DNA of 37,703 bases from an uncultured Arenicella sp. (GCA_938045295.1 CALINO010000044.1:1-37703); one strand, 5' to 3'; shown: positions 27,350 to 35,553, counted from the stretch's first letter. Made by a program: numbers and translations. The notes: a model not told the origin generated them from the letters alone.

Positions 27350-27705
27350 ATGAATCAGTAAGGCTGAGGCACTCTGAGTGGAATCATTTTTTACTCACCG
27401 CGATTGCTTAGGTTTTCACTGTGATTGCTATGTGTTTGTTTCTTAATGAAATAGCGGTAGCTCAAACATTATTTGGCATTTCACAATGTGCGTTAAATCT
27501 TAGTTTTGTCTAAAGATTTCAGAGTTGAAAGTTTATTACATAAGCCATTGAAAAATATGGCTAAAAAAATAATTTAAATTGGATTAAATTTAATCTCCTT
27601 GGTTATAATTTCAATCCCACGACAAACGGCTTATGTATCGAGATTAAAATCGGTCAGTAGCATAACAACACGTCCCTTTTTTAGGGTAGAGAAAAGAGGC
27701 TTTAT
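27350..27705. other. 356-base AT-rich intergenic region upstream of gap
   Basis: No convincing ORF or RNA gene. It holds an imperfect 13-base direct repeat, CACCGCGATTGCT (27396-27408) and CACTGTGATTGCT (27417-27429), 21 bases apart (two helical turns). It also holds the AT-rich palindrome AATTTAAATT (27571-27580) and the gap promoter region described separately. The A+T content is clearly higher than in the flanking genes. Confidence 0.6.
27582..27609 (+). promoter_or_regulatory. gap promoter -10 with overlapping palindrome
   Basis: A consensus TATAAT lies at 27604-27609. A perfect 14-base palindrome GATTAAATTTAATC (27582-27595) sits where the -35 would be; the best -35 hexamer (TTGGAT) is at a poor 19-base spacing. 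The placement fits a repressor operator, or an activator-dependent promoter lacking a -35. A GAGG-like ribosome site precedes ATG 27706. Confidence 0.45.
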
Positions 27706-29157
27706 ATGACTCGCGAAGTTAGTCAGCAATATCTGGTTAATTGGAATGAACGGCAAGCGCTTGCCGAAAAAATGATCCCCTTGCTTGGTTCGCTGTACCG
27801 CGGCTCAAGCGTGGTGGTTCGTGTTTTCGGACAAAAGATTGCGAACTCATCCACTATTGAAATTATTAAAGCGCATTTGCATGGGCGTTTAATTGTTGGT
27901 CAGCCGTTGGACATGGCGAAAAGTTTTAAAATGCTGCAGTTAATTGAGCAGATGAACTTGCGCCCTTGTCGTATTGATTTGGGGAAATTGTGTCACGAAT
28001 ACCTGACTCAAGAGTCTGATGAAGATATGCAGGCTTTTCTGGATCGTCGAATAGAAAAGTTATTAGGCGAGCGCACTAAAGCTGACAATGAATCGCACGA
28101 CGTGGTGTTGTACGGTTTTGGGCGAATTGGTCGCTTGTTGGCAAGGTTGTTGGTTGATCGCACCGGCACAGGCGCGAAATTGCGTCTTCGAGGCGTGGTT
28201 GTTCGCTCTAAAGGCGATGTGCAGCAAGACTTGGAAAAGCGTGCTGAATTATTGCGCCGTGATTCGGTTCATGGTGAGTTCGACGGTTCCATCTTGGTAG
28301 ATGCCAAGGCTCAAGCCATCATTGCTAATGGCAACTTCATTCAGTTTATCTATGCCAACAGCCCGAGCGACATTGACTACACCAAGTACGGTATCAAGGA
28401 TGCCTTGGTGGTGGATAACACGGGTATTTGGAAAGACGAGAAGGGCTTAGGTCAGCATACTTCGTGCAATGGTGTGGCCAAAGCCTTGTTGACCGCTCCG
28501 GCAAAAGGCGACATCAAAAACATTGTGTATGGCATTAATGATGATTTGATTAGCGCAAGCGACACCATTCTGTGCGCAGCCTCATGCACCACTAACGCCA
28601 TTGTGCCGCCTCTGCAAGTTATAAACGAGAAATACGGCATTGAGAGTGGGCACGTGGAGACCATTCACTCCTACACCAATGATCAAAACTTAATTGATAA
28701 TTACCACAGTGCCGAGCGCCGTGGCCGAAGCGCGCCATTGAATATGGTGATTACGTCTACCGGTGCTGCCAAAGCGGTGGCAAAAGTGCTGCCAGAGCTG
28801 AGTGGCATTTTAACCGGTAATGCCATTCGGGTGCCGACTCCCAATGTGTCAATGGCGGTGATGAACCTTAATTTAAATACTGAGGTCACTGCTGAGGAGT
28901 TGAATGACACTTTTCGGCAAATTTCATATCACTCACCACTGCAAGAGCAAATTGGTTTTACTTATTCTACTGAGGTGGTGTCGTCCGATTTGGTTGGCTC
29001 TACGCATTCCGGCGTTGTGGATGGCGGTGCGACTATTGCTGATGGTAAGCGGGTTGTTTTGTACGTGTGGTATGACAACGAAGCCGGTTATTCAAATCAA
29101 GTTGTTCGCGTCATGCAGAAAGTGGTGGGTCTATCACTTGATTGCTTGGCCGTATAA
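27706..29157 (+). CDS. gap: glyceraldehyde-3-phosphate dehydrogenase with long N-terminal extension
   Basis: 483 residues, against about 335 for classical GAPDH. Residues 1-130 are an extra, mostly helical domain (EKMIPLLGSLYRGSSVVVR). The NAD-binding motif is YGFGRIGR at about 136-143 and the active-site cysteine is in CAASCTTNAIVPP (Cys294). IHSYTNDQNLID, RRGRSAPLNMVITSTGAAKAV and WYDNEAGYSNQVVRVM are conserved. Long GAPDHs of this type occur in Pseudomonas and marine gammaproteobacteria beside or instead of the classical one. It oxidises glyceraldehyde-3-phosphate in glycolysis or the reverse in gluconeogenesis. Single-gene unit with its own promoter and terminator. Confidence 0.95.
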   Translation: MTREVSQQYLVNWNERQALAEKMIPLLGSLYRGSSVVVRVFGQKIANSSTIEIIKAHLHGRLIVGQPLDMAKSFKMLQLIEQMNLRPCRIDLGKLCHEYLTQESDEDMQAFLDRRIEKLLGERTKADNESHDVVLYGFGRIGRLLARLLVDRTGTGAKLRLRGVVVRSKGDVQQDLEKRAELLRRDSVHGEFDGSILVDAKAQAIIANGNFIQFIYANSPSDIDYTKYGIKDALVVDNTGIWKDEKGLGQHTSCNGVAKALLTAPAKGDIKNIVYGINDDLISASDTILCAASCTTNAIVPPLQVINEKYGIESGHVETIHSYTNDQNLIDNYHSAERRGRSAPLNMVITSTGAAKAVAKVLPELSGILTGNAIRVPTPNVSMAVMNLNLNTEVTAEELNDTFRQISYHSPLQEQIGFTYSTEVVSSDLVGSTHSGVVDGGATIADGKRVVLYVWYDNEAGYSNQVVRVMQKVVGLSLDCLAV

Positions 29158-29176
29158 ATTGCGTATTTGTTGAATA

Positions 29177-29204
29177 AAAAAAGGGGGCTGTAGCCCCCTT
29201 TTTT
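29177..29204. terminator. bidirectional terminator after gap and the roadblock cluster
   Basis: A6-GGGGGCT and AGCCCCC-T6 pair with a very small loop. It lies between the convergent gap and roadblock genes. Confidence 0.92.
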
Positions 29205-29212
29205 GTGTCGTG

Positions 29213-29611
29213 CTACTCGGTAAATAGTGAGATCGTTTGCGCCAGTTTTTTAGTGTGGTAACGAGCGGTGGCTAAAGACATTTTAATGCGCGCGGTAACA
29301 GTAAGAACGCATTCGAGTTCCAAATAGCGGGTACGCACAAACAAGGTGTTGCCGGCGTTGCTTTCCACAATCGTAACATTGAATTCGTCAAGCATTAGCA
29401 TGTTAGCGCATGAGTCACTCAGTGCTGATAATGTGCTGCTCATGGCCGCCAATTTGTCAGCCTCCATGTTTAAATCTTGTGCTACAAACGATTTAATGGT
29501 GAACCCGTCTGTGGTGCATAAACTAACCACTGAAATTTCCCGATTGTTCTCACAAAGCGTTTTTATCTCACTTAACAATTCGGGCTTTATCGCTATCTTG
29601 GATTTTGGCAT
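29213..29611 (-). CDS. Roadblock/LC7-domain protein (second of cluster)
   Basis: 132 residues. A short basic N-terminus (MPKSKIAIKPELLSEIK) is followed by a roadblock/LC7 fold: VVSLCTTDGFTIKSF, then a long helix (MEADKLAAMSSTLSALSDSCA), NVTIVESNAGNTLFVRT and a closing helix. Such proteins are partners or GTPase-activating factors of MglA-like small GTPases (MglB in Myxococcus, CvnB in conservons). ATG 29611 is the start because the frame upstream to 29713 lies inside the GTPase gene. It is 19 bases after the GTPase stop, same strand, so co-transcribed; it ends at the bidirectional terminator shared with gap. Confidence 0.8.
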   Translation of the reverse strand: MPKSKIAIKPELLSEIKTLCENNREISVVSLCTTDGFTIKSFVAQDLNMEADKLAAMSSTLSALSDSCANMLMLDEFNVTIVESNAGNTLFVRTRYLELECVLTVTARIKMSLATARYHTKKLAQTISLFTE

Positions 29612-29630
29612 GTTTCTTTTTGGGGGTAAT

Positions 29631-30158
29631 TTATCGATTAATGGCATTGAAAATGTGCAGCACTGAGATTGCCGAACTTCTGTCGCGAGCGTCAATTTGA
29701 ATGATGGGTGCAATGATGTTTCGTTGTTCCAGCATGGTTTGAATTTCTTGATTTAGAACAACTAATTCGTCATGCGAGGCTGTTTCGCAATGGGTTATTG
29801 CAGCAACGCAACTCACTTTTTTATCGGCAGGTGCAAAAAAGGACAACAATTTGTCAAAATTTTGGTAATCAGGTGTTTCACCGCATTTTATGAGAATTAA
29901 CAGTCCCCAAAGAGAGTTATTCACTATCTCCCATAGGAAAGAATAACGCTCTTGTCCGGGTACGCCGTATAAGCCCAGAGCCGTATCTTCAGATAAGTTT
30001 AGGCGACCATAATCTATGCCCACGGTAGTTTCAGTCTTGCCAATGTCGATGCTTGATTTGGCTTCGGTTTCAATTGGGCTGATTTCGCTTAAGGTTCGTA
30101 TTAAGCAAGTTTTTCCAGAGCCTACTTCGCCGGCAATTGCTAGTTTTTTATAATCCAC
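29631..30158 (-). CDS. small Ras/MglA-like GTPase (COG2229 type)
   Basis: 175 residues. The P-loop is [14 protein letters not shown] (residues 8-20), the switch-I/G2 motif [10 protein letters not shown] (44-53) is the hallmark of the COG2229 GTPases, and G3 is YGVPGQERY (64-72). The usual G4 motif (NKxD) is replaced by ITHCE (121-125), so guanine specificity is uncertain. It starts at GTG 30158, overlapping the BLUF gene by 11 bases: translational coupling and probably a fixed ratio. In actinobacterial conservons the same GTPase type is encoded with a roadblock protein, as it is here. Cytoplasmic molecular switch by inference; the target is unknown. Confidence 0.85.
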   Translation of the reverse strand: MDYKKLAIAGEVGSGKTCLIRTLSEISPIETEAKSSIDIGKTETTVGIDYGRLNLSEDTALGLYGVPGQERYSFLWEIVNNSLWGLLILIKCGETPDYQNFDKLLSFFAPADKKVSCVAAITHCETASHDELVVLNQEIQTMLEQRNIIAPIIQIDARDRSSAISVLHIFNAINR

Positions 30159-30891
30159 GTTGCTTTAAACCTAAAAAGTTTTTTAGTTTTGAGTAAAAAT
30201 TGCCTGACTTTTCGGTTGTGCTTACCGGTATCACTTTCGTTTTTGGTTGTTCAGCACTTTTCAGGATGTGGAGTTTATCAAGACTGTACAGCAATTTGTT
30301 TAATTGTTGTTGTGTTCCAAAATCACCACTATTTACTAATTCGTCATAGTGGTGAGGACTATTTATTAAGCGAGCACACAGTTCAATAATGATGGGCGTT
30401 TGTTTGATAATCGTAAAATCGGGCCAAGTAATTAAACTTAACGATTTTCCATGGTATGAGCCTGAGAAGTCACTCAGTGTACTTTTTTTTGTGTAAAAAA
30501 TATTAAATAGTTGCTTTTGCTGCTCGTTTAAAAACCCTTTGCCTAACAGTAGCTGTTCAGCTAAAAGGTGAAACTCCGGAACTCGTGCAACGGAGCCGGT
30601 TAACCTCATGCTCCAATTTGAAAAAAATCGCTGAGAAGTAGGGGTGTTGAGGATAACTTTAATGTCAGTGTGTCTATTGTCAGAGCGTACAGTCGAAAAA
30701 AGTTCATCCACTGCCTGAGTGTCGCCTTCCAGTACTTGTATATAGTGCCCCTCTCGATATGACAATAGGCCTGTGATATTGCGGCTCGCATTTTTCTTTC
30801 GAGCGTACCGAAAAATTTTTGACAACTCTGCGGGTATTGAAGCGCCATTTTTGTTAGCCGTAGCCTTACTAATGTAAATAATGCATTTCAT
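30148..30891 (-). CDS. BLUF-domain blue-light photoreceptor with C-terminal effector region
   Basis: 247 residues. Residues 1-100 are a BLUF (blue light using FAD) domain. Every key flavin-site position is present when aligned with AppA and PixD/Slr1694: Tyr6, Asn34, Gln52 (YIQVLEG), Trp93 and Met95 (FSNWSM), plus NITGLLSY and DNRH. So FAD binding and the light-driven hydrogen-bond switch are likely. Residues 101-247 have no recognised enzyme domain; the helical segment about 165-210 ([20 protein letters not shown]) could be a winged-helix or protein-binding module. It overlaps the GTPase gene by 11 bases. Shine-Dalgarno-like AAGGAA lies somewhat far upstream. The likely role is to pass a light signal to the GTPase/roadblock partners. 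Confidence 0.9.
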   Translation of the reverse strand: MKCIIYISKATANKNGASIPAELSKIFRYARKKNASRNITGLLSYREGHYIQVLEGDTQAVDELFSTVRSDNRHTDIKVILNTPTSQRFFSNWSMRLTGSVARVPEFHLLAEQLLLGKGFLNEQQKQLFNIFYTKKSTLSDFSGSYHGKSLSLITWPDFTIIKQTPIIIELCARLINSPHHYDELVNSGDFGTQQQLNKLLYSLDKLHILKSAEQPKTKVIPVSTTEKSGNFYSKLKNFLGLKQRGL

Positions 30892-30938
30892 ACTGATATA
30901 AGCTTTCCTTCTATAAATGCTTTTTGATGAACAGCCTT

Positions 30939-30958
30939 ATTAATGGTTGGATTAATGG
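30939..30958 (-). repeat. 8-base direct repeat upstream of the BLUF gene
   Basis: ATTAATGG-TTGG-ATTAATGG: two identical 8-base copies spaced by 4 bases (12-base period), 48 to 67 bases upstream of the BLUF ATG. Could be a regulator site; tentative. Confidence 0.4.
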
Positions 30959-31014
30959 CTTGGTTGCCCAGTTTGCGACAGTTATTTGAGTCGTGAGGGC
31001 GCTGCTATGTATGG

Positions 31015-31050
31015 TATTCGAGAAACGCTTAGGGCAACGCTTCTCGAATA
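31015..31050 (-). other. inverted repeat between first roadblock gene and BLUF gene
   Basis: TATTCGAGAA and TTCTCGAATA are perfect 10-base arms around a 16-base centre that carries ACGCTT twice as a direct repeat. It lies 10 bases after the first roadblock stop. It has no T-tract on either strand, so it looks more like an RNA-processing or stability hairpin, or a protein site, than an intrinsic terminator. It may set different levels for the two parts of the cluster. Confidence 0.5.
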
Positions 31051-31060
31051 CGCAGCATTT

Positions 31061-31420
31061 TTAAACTTCTAAATCGTTCTCAATGCTTTGTACTTTACGG
31101 CGAGCCAGTGCCAGGTTTGCTTTGTCTTTATCTAGTACCAGGTAAATGAATAAGCCTTCGTGTTTAGCGGCCGGCCTAATAATATGCAATTGTGTGTTGA
31201 GCGTAATTAGAATGTCGTTAATTTCGCCTTTAATACCCAGCGACTTCATTGTGTTCATTTTTGCTTTCACCACTTCTGAGTTTCCAGCTGCTGCTAACTC
31301 TAGATCAACGCCAGAACCTGAAGCACCTAAAGACATTCCTGTTGTGTAGTCAACAATGCTTGCGCCCATTGCGCCATCAATATCCAATAAGTCTTTCAAA
31401 CTTGCATTTATGTTTGCCAC
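31061..31420 (-). CDS. Roadblock/LC7-domain protein (first of cluster)
   Basis: 119 residues, single roadblock/LC7 domain: SLKDLLDIDGAMGASIVDY (N-terminal helix and strand), GVDLELAAAGNSEVVKAKM (central helix), INDILITLNTQLHIIRP and LFIYLVLDKDKANLALARR (strands and helix). Similar to MglB and to conservon roadblock proteins. The start is GTG 31420 with a GGGGG ribosome site about seven bases upstream. It is the first gene of the minus-strand cluster but separated from the BLUF gene by 169 bases with a hairpin, so it may have separate expression. Likely dimeric partner of the small GTPase. Confidence 0.85.
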   Translation of the reverse strand: MANINASLKDLLDIDGAMGASIVDYTTGMSLGASGSGVDLELAAAGNSEVVKAKMNTMKSLGIKGEINDILITLNTQLHIIRPAAKHEGLFIYLVLDKDKANLALARRKVQSIENDLEV

Positions 31421-31735
31421 GATATACCCCCAGGGTAAATATTAGTTAAGGTTGTTTAAAAAGAACGAGTTGCTGCTTTTTGAACCGCTCGATAAATGTT
31501 GCGTGGTCAATAATAACGATAGATGCTTTTTTGTCTAGCTCTTGTTGGCCTGTGTGGAGGTTATTTGTGTGATAATTAGCACAAATTGAATTTTCTGTTC
31601 AAATTTTGTTTGGTTAGCAGACACTCGTCAGTAATTGATGGCTTCTTGGTGTGCAATTTTTTTGCTCCTAAAAACACAAACCAGTACACTACGCGCGGTA
31701 AAGCTAATGTAATCGCAATAAGAGTTTCCCCAATC
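31421..31735. other. 315-base AT-rich region between roadblock gene and ybiT
   Basis: No firm gene. On the minus strand it holds a 53-codon frame starting with a good ribosome site (31737-31576, listed separately) and, overlapping it in another frame, a 52-codon open frame without ATG/GTG/TTG start ending at 31446, whose C-terminal part (VIIDHATFIERFKKQQLVLF) looks coding. The two might be a broken single gene. No strong promoter was recognised on either strand. Confidence 0.5.
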
Positions 31736-31737
31736 AT
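31576..31737 (-). CDS. possible small membrane protein (or 5' part of a broken gene)
   Basis: 53 residues, [20 protein letters not shown] and following: one hydrophobic segment (about 5-24) then a basic tail ([10 protein letters not shown]). GAGGT sits seven bases before the ATG, better than the ribosome site of the divergent ybiT, with which it overlaps head-to-head by 2 bases in the sequence CATG. No family recognised; could also be chance. Its frame stops inside a second open frame that continues to 31446, so a frameshifted longer gene upstream of the roadblock gene is an alternative. Confidence 0.3.
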   Translation of the reverse strand: MIGETLIAITLALPRVVYWFVFLGAKKLHTKKPSITDECLLTKQNLNRKFNLC

Positions 31738-33331
31738 GATTTCTACCTCAAACATCACCATGCAGTTTGGCGATAAGCCGCTGTTTGAAAATATTTCTGT
31801 TAACTTTGGTGACGGCAATCGTTACGGCCTAATCGGCGCTAATGGCAGTGGTAAGTCGACATTTATGAAAATTCTTCAAGGCGAGCTAGAACCTACGGCT
31901 GGCAGTGTGAGTGTGACGCCGAATGAGCGAATAGGTAAATTGAATCAAGATCAGTTTGCTTATGAAGAACACTCGGTCATTGATACCGTTATTATGGGCT
32001 ATAAAGAGTTGTGGGATGTTAAGTCGGAGCGCGACCGCATATACGGCTTGCCGGAAATGTCTGAAGAAGAGGGCATGAAAGTGGGTGAACTCGAAATGGA
32101 ATTTGCTGAGATGGATGGCTACACCGCAGAGTCGCGTGCGGGTGAGCTGTTAATGTCGGTGGGCATACCCATTGAACAGCATTTTGGCCCCATGAGCGCC
32201 GTGGCGCCCGGTTGGAAGTTGCGAGTATTGCTGGCTCAAGCGTTGTTTTCAGACCCGGATATTTTGCTGCTTGATGAGCCAACCAACAACTTGGACATTC
32301 ATACCATTCGTTGGTTAGAAAAAGTGCTGCAAGAGCGGCGCAGTACCATGATCATTATTTCGCATGACCGCCACTTTTTAAATTCCGTTTGCACGCACAT
32401 GGCTGACTTGGATTACGGCGACATTAAGCTGTTCCCAGGTAATTACGACGAATACATGACCGCTGCTGAAATGGCGCGCGAAAGGCTGCATGCTGAAAAT
32501 GCTAAGAAAAAGGCACAAATTGCGGAATTGCAAACCTTCGTGAGCCGCTTCTCAGCAAACGCTTCAAAAGCCAAGCAAGCAACGTCGCGGCAGAAGCAGT
32601 TAGACAAAATTAAGTTGGATGAAGTAAAGCCATCGAGTCGTGTTAACCCCTTTATTCGCTTTAAGCAAGACAAAAAGCTGTACCGCAATGCGGTGGAAGT
32701 TGAAAACTTGAGCATGGCTTACGATGAGGCACTGTACAGTAACGAAACCTACAACATTGAAGTGGGTGACCGAGTGGCTATTATTGGCCAAAATGGCGCG
32801 GGTAAAACTACGATGTTACGAAACCTGTTAGGCGAAGTAAGCCCAACTTCCGGTGCGGTTAAATGGTCTGAAAATGCCGAGATAAGCTACTACGCGCAAG
32901 ATCATGAAAGCGATTTTGAAGAGGATTTAACGGTTTACGATTGGATGTACCAATGGCGTAAAGACGAGGAAGATGAGCAGTTTGTGCGCGGTGTTTTGGG
33001 GCAAATGTTGTTTTCTAAAGACGACATTAAAAAGTCGGTGAAGGTGCTTTCGGGTGGTGAAAAAGGGCGCATGCTGTTTGGTAAAACCATGATGCAGCGG
33101 CCAAATGTGATCATAATGGATGAGCCTACCAATCACCTTGATATGGAATCCATTGAGTCATTAAACTTGGCTTTAGCAAATTATGAAGGTACATTAGTTT
33201 TTGTCAGTCACGACCGTGAGTTTGTAAGCAGTTTGGCAACGAAGGTGTTTGAAATTACACCGCAAAGAGTTGAACAATTTGCCGGCACGTACGACGAGTA
33301 TCTAAAATATAAAGACGCGCAAGCTGCCTAA
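31736..33331 (+). CDS. ybiT: ABC-F family ATPase YbiT
   Basis: 531 residues (E. coli YbiT 530), two ATP-binding cassettes and no membrane part. Walker A motifs are GANGSGKST (34-42) and GQNGAGKTT; Walker B regions are [12 protein letters not shown] and [12 protein letters not shown]; the second signature is [10 protein letters not shown], while the first cassette has the YbiT-like [14 protein letters not shown]. The linker between is rich in Lys/Ala/Gln ([20 protein letters not shown]). ABC-F proteins act on ribosomes; YbiT is one of the four E. coli paralogues, proposed to relieve ribosome stalling. The ATG 31736 ([12 protein letters not shown]) matches the E. coli N-terminus, so the longer frame back to 31586 is not used. 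No clear terminator before the hydrolase gene. Confidence 0.95.
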   Translation: MISTSNITMQFGDKPLFENISVNFGDGNRYGLIGANGSGKSTFMKILQGELEPTAGSVSVTPNERIGKLNQDQFAYEEHSVIDTVIMGYKELWDVKSERDRIYGLPEMSEEEGMKVGELEMEFAEMDGYTAESRAGELLMSVGIPIEQHFGPMSAVAPGWKLRVLLAQALFSDPDILLLDEPTNNLDIHTIRWLEKVLQERRSTMIIISHDRHFLNSVCTHMADLDYGDIKLFPGNYDEYMTAAEMARERLHAENAKKKAQIAELQTFVSRFSANASKAKQATSRQKQLDKIKLDEVKPSSRVNPFIRFKQDKKLYRNAVEVENLSMAYDEALYSNETYNIEVGDRVAIIGQNGAGKTTMLRNLLGEVSPTSGAVKWSENAEISYYAQDHESDFEEDLTVYDWMYQWRKDEEDEQFVRGVLGQMLFSKDDIKKSVKVLSGGEKGRMLFGKTMMQRPNVIIMDEPTNHLDMESIESLNLALANYEGTLVFVSHDREFVSSLATKVFEITPQRVEQFAGTYDEYLKYKDAQAA

Positions 33332-33421
33332 CACTCACATTACGTTTGTAAATAGAGGTGTGTATTACGGTTGGCGGATAAAAAGCGTCAGTAACCTTGG
33401 GGGTAGCCGTTCTAATCTCAT

Positions 33422-34243
33422 ATGAAAGCGTATGAAATAGGCAGAAAAGAAACCGTTGTTTTTTACTTGCATGGCTTGAGAGGTCATGCGTTTGCACAAG
33501 TTTCGGCATTACGTCATATGGTGAAAAACCTAGGCGTTCGTGTTGTGACCTTGGAGTTGCCCGGTCATGGGCATGACTCGGTGCGCCAGCAATGCATGGT
33601 GCCCCCTTATTGCGACATCGTCGACATGATTGTGGATGAAATCAAAGTCCGAGCCAACGACGCTGAACAGGTGGTGCTAATGGGCTACTCATTCGGTGGC
33701 GCGCTAATGTCGTTAGTGGCCTGCAGGCTTGAGCAAGACCGGCGTTTTCGTGTGCCGGTTGTTGGGCTGGTGGGCATTAGTACGGCGTTGAGCGTGTCGC
33801 ACAATGTGTCGCGTTGGCAGCTGGCAATGTCAGGCTTGATTGCCCCCATCTCTCGATACTTACATGGCCGAATGCCAAGGCTGAGTCGCGTAGTGACGAT
33901 TGGCGAGATGAATGTTTCGTTGATATCGCCCGACCGGCAAGTGCAGAAAGCGATCAGCTCCGATCGTAAAATATACAAAGGCCGAATGCCCCTGTATACC
34001 TCGGCGCAAGTTTACAAAGCCAGTTTGAGTGCCACACAAGCGCTTAAGTCGATTCAGGCCCCAACGTTGTTGTTGCACTCGGCCGACGATAAAATTGCTC
34101 TGCCGCCACAAGCCAGTGATTTCCCTGATAACGTTGTTATTAAAATGTTTAAGAAGCTGCGGCATAATTGCATTGATGGGGTTACTCGTGAGGCCGTGGT
34201 TGCTCGTAAAGCCATTACTCGTTTTATTGCTGATAAGCTCTAG
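33422..34243 (+). CDS. alpha/beta-hydrolase fold protein
   Basis: 273 residues. The oxyanion region is FYLHGLRGHAF, the nucleophile elbow MGYSFGGAL (Ser90), the acid is in LLHSADDKIALPP (Asp222/223) and the histidine in KKLRHNCID (His248). The triad order Ser-Asp-His is complete. The 120-180 region forms a small lid. A serine hydrolase (esterase, lipase or thioesterase) is likely, cytoplasmic since there is no signal peptide; the substrate is not inferable. It lies 90 bases after ybiT and 80 bases before the M48 gene, all on plus, so an operon is possible. Confidence 0.85.
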   Translation: MKAYEIGRKETVVFYLHGLRGHAFAQVSALRHMVKNLGVRVVTLELPGHGHDSVRQQCMVPPYCDIVDMIVDEIKVRANDAEQVVLMGYSFGGALMSLVACRLEQDRRFRVPVVGLVGISTALSVSHNVSRWQLAMSGLIAPISRYLHGRMPRLSRVVTIGEMNVSLISPDRQVQKAISSDRKIYKGRMPLYTSAQVYKASLSATQALKSIQAPTLLLHSADDKIALPPQASDFPDNVVIKMFKKLRHNCIDGVTREAVVARKAITRFIADKL

Positions 34244-34323
34244 CCATTACCCTTAACTTAATATTGCCCTTAGACCTAGCCCTAGAACTAAAATTCGAAC
34301 TCGAACACAGAAAACGGAGAGTC

Positions 34324-35520
34324 ATGAACGCTTCAGATATACGTTGTGCCAACGATTTGGCTTTGTATGAAAAACTAAAATCACACGCAGATGTAAAGCG
34401 GGTAAATGAGCAAATCGCCCGGCATGAAGCCGAAGGGCCTACGGGCATTCGACGCAATCTGCTGGCGACGTCGGTTCGTTTAACCAAGAGCATGGCGCCA
34501 GATATTGCCAAAATGGCCGACGAGTGTGTGGAAAAATTAGGAGTTCAGTTGCCGCTGGAGCTTTATGTGTATTCCAGTCCTCAGTTTAATGCTGCGTGCT
34601 TTAAGCCTGAGAACGAACGACTTTACGTGATGTTTTCATCCAGCTTGCTTGAAGGCTTCACCTCGAAAGAGCTGAAGTTTGTGATGGGGCATGAGCTGGG
34701 GCACCATGTGTACGACCATCATGCGGTGCCAATTGGGTATTTATTGCGTGGCAATCAACGCCCAGACCCTCAGTTGGCGTTAGAGTTATTTGCTTGGTCT
34801 CGATACGCTGAGATATCGGCCGACCGAGCTGGCGCGCATTGCGCTCAAGACATGGGGGCGGTGGCCAGCGCGTTATTTAAATTATCATCAGGGCTCACTA
34901 CCAAAGTTGTGCAGTTTAGTTTGGACGATTTTGTGGCTCAAGTGGACGATATGGAAGTGGGCGATCAAGAGCCTGGGCAGGGCGCTCCTCAATCGGATTG
35001 GTTTTCCACTCACCCGTTCAGCCCGTTGCGGGTAAAAGCATTAAAGCTGTTTGAAGACTCTGAACTTTATGGTGGTAAAGGCTCGAAAACCGACTTAGAG
35101 GTTGGAGTTCAGTCGGTGCTCAGTTTGATGGAACCAAGTTATTTGGAAGCTAAAACCGACACAGCGGAAACCATGCGACGTCTGTTGTTTGCTGGTTTAA
35201 TCGCAGTGGCCGATGCCGACTCAGACATCACTGAGCAAGAGCTGAAAGTGTTTGCTCAATTTTTCGGTAAATACGCGTTCAGTGACAAGCTTGATATTGA
35301 AAAAATTAAGCAAACCATCGAGCGGCGAGCGCAAGAGGTGAGAGAAAAAGCCTCACAAACGCAGGCCATGCAAGTGTTGCGGGATATGTGTTTGATGGCG
35401 CAGGCCGACGGTGACGTGGTGGCTAGTGAGCGAGTGGTGCTGAATGAGGTGGCGGTGTTGCTTGATATTCCGGCGTCGTTCATAGATCAGCAGCTTGATG
35501 CAATGGTTGAGCTGGATTAG
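34324..35520 (+). CDS. M48-type zinc metallopeptidase fused to a TerB-like domain
   Basis: 398 residues. The peptidase domain is about 50-265 with HELGHH (zinc ligands His123 and His127, catalytic Glu124) and the third ligand in RYAEISADRAG (Glu163), the M48 (HtpX/Oma1-like) arrangement, but without the membrane segments of HtpX. Residues about 300-398 match a TerB/DjlA-type acidic helical domain with paired VADADSDITEQEL and AQADGDVVASERVVL motifs. The result is a soluble, possibly metal- or stress-linked peptidase. The start is ATG 34324 (MNASDIRCAND) with GGAGA just upstream; the frame to 34264 is not supported. Confidence 0.85.
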   Translation: MNASDIRCANDLALYEKLKSHADVKRVNEQIARHEAEGPTGIRRNLLATSVRLTKSMAPDIAKMADECVEKLGVQLPLELYVYSSPQFNAACFKPENERLYVMFSSSLLEGFTSKELKFVMGHELGHHVYDHHAVPIGYLLRGNQRPDPQLALELFAWSRYAEISADRAGAHCAQDMGAVASALFKLSSGLTTKVVQFSLDDFVAQVDDMEVGDQEPGQGAPQSDWFSTHPFSPLRVKALKLFEDSELYGGKGSKTDLEVGVQSVLSLMEPSYLEAKTDTAETMRRLLFAGLIAVADADSDITEQELKVFAQFFGKYAFSDKLDIEKIKQTIERRAQEVREKASQTQAMQVLRDMCLMAQADGDVVASERVVLNEVAVLLDIPASFIDQQLDAMVELD

Positions 35521-35553
35521 CGCTGCTTTTTGCCTGGTGTCGTTAGACAAAAT

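Noticed and set aside
31586-31735. N-terminal extension of YbiT by 50 residues
   Set aside because: The E. coli YbiT N-terminus aligns with ATG 31736, and the extension is low-complexity and unconserved.
34244-34323. CTAGAACT-like short repeats before the M48 gene
   Set aside because: Imperfect, short and not consistently spaced; likely chance in a simple-composition spacer.
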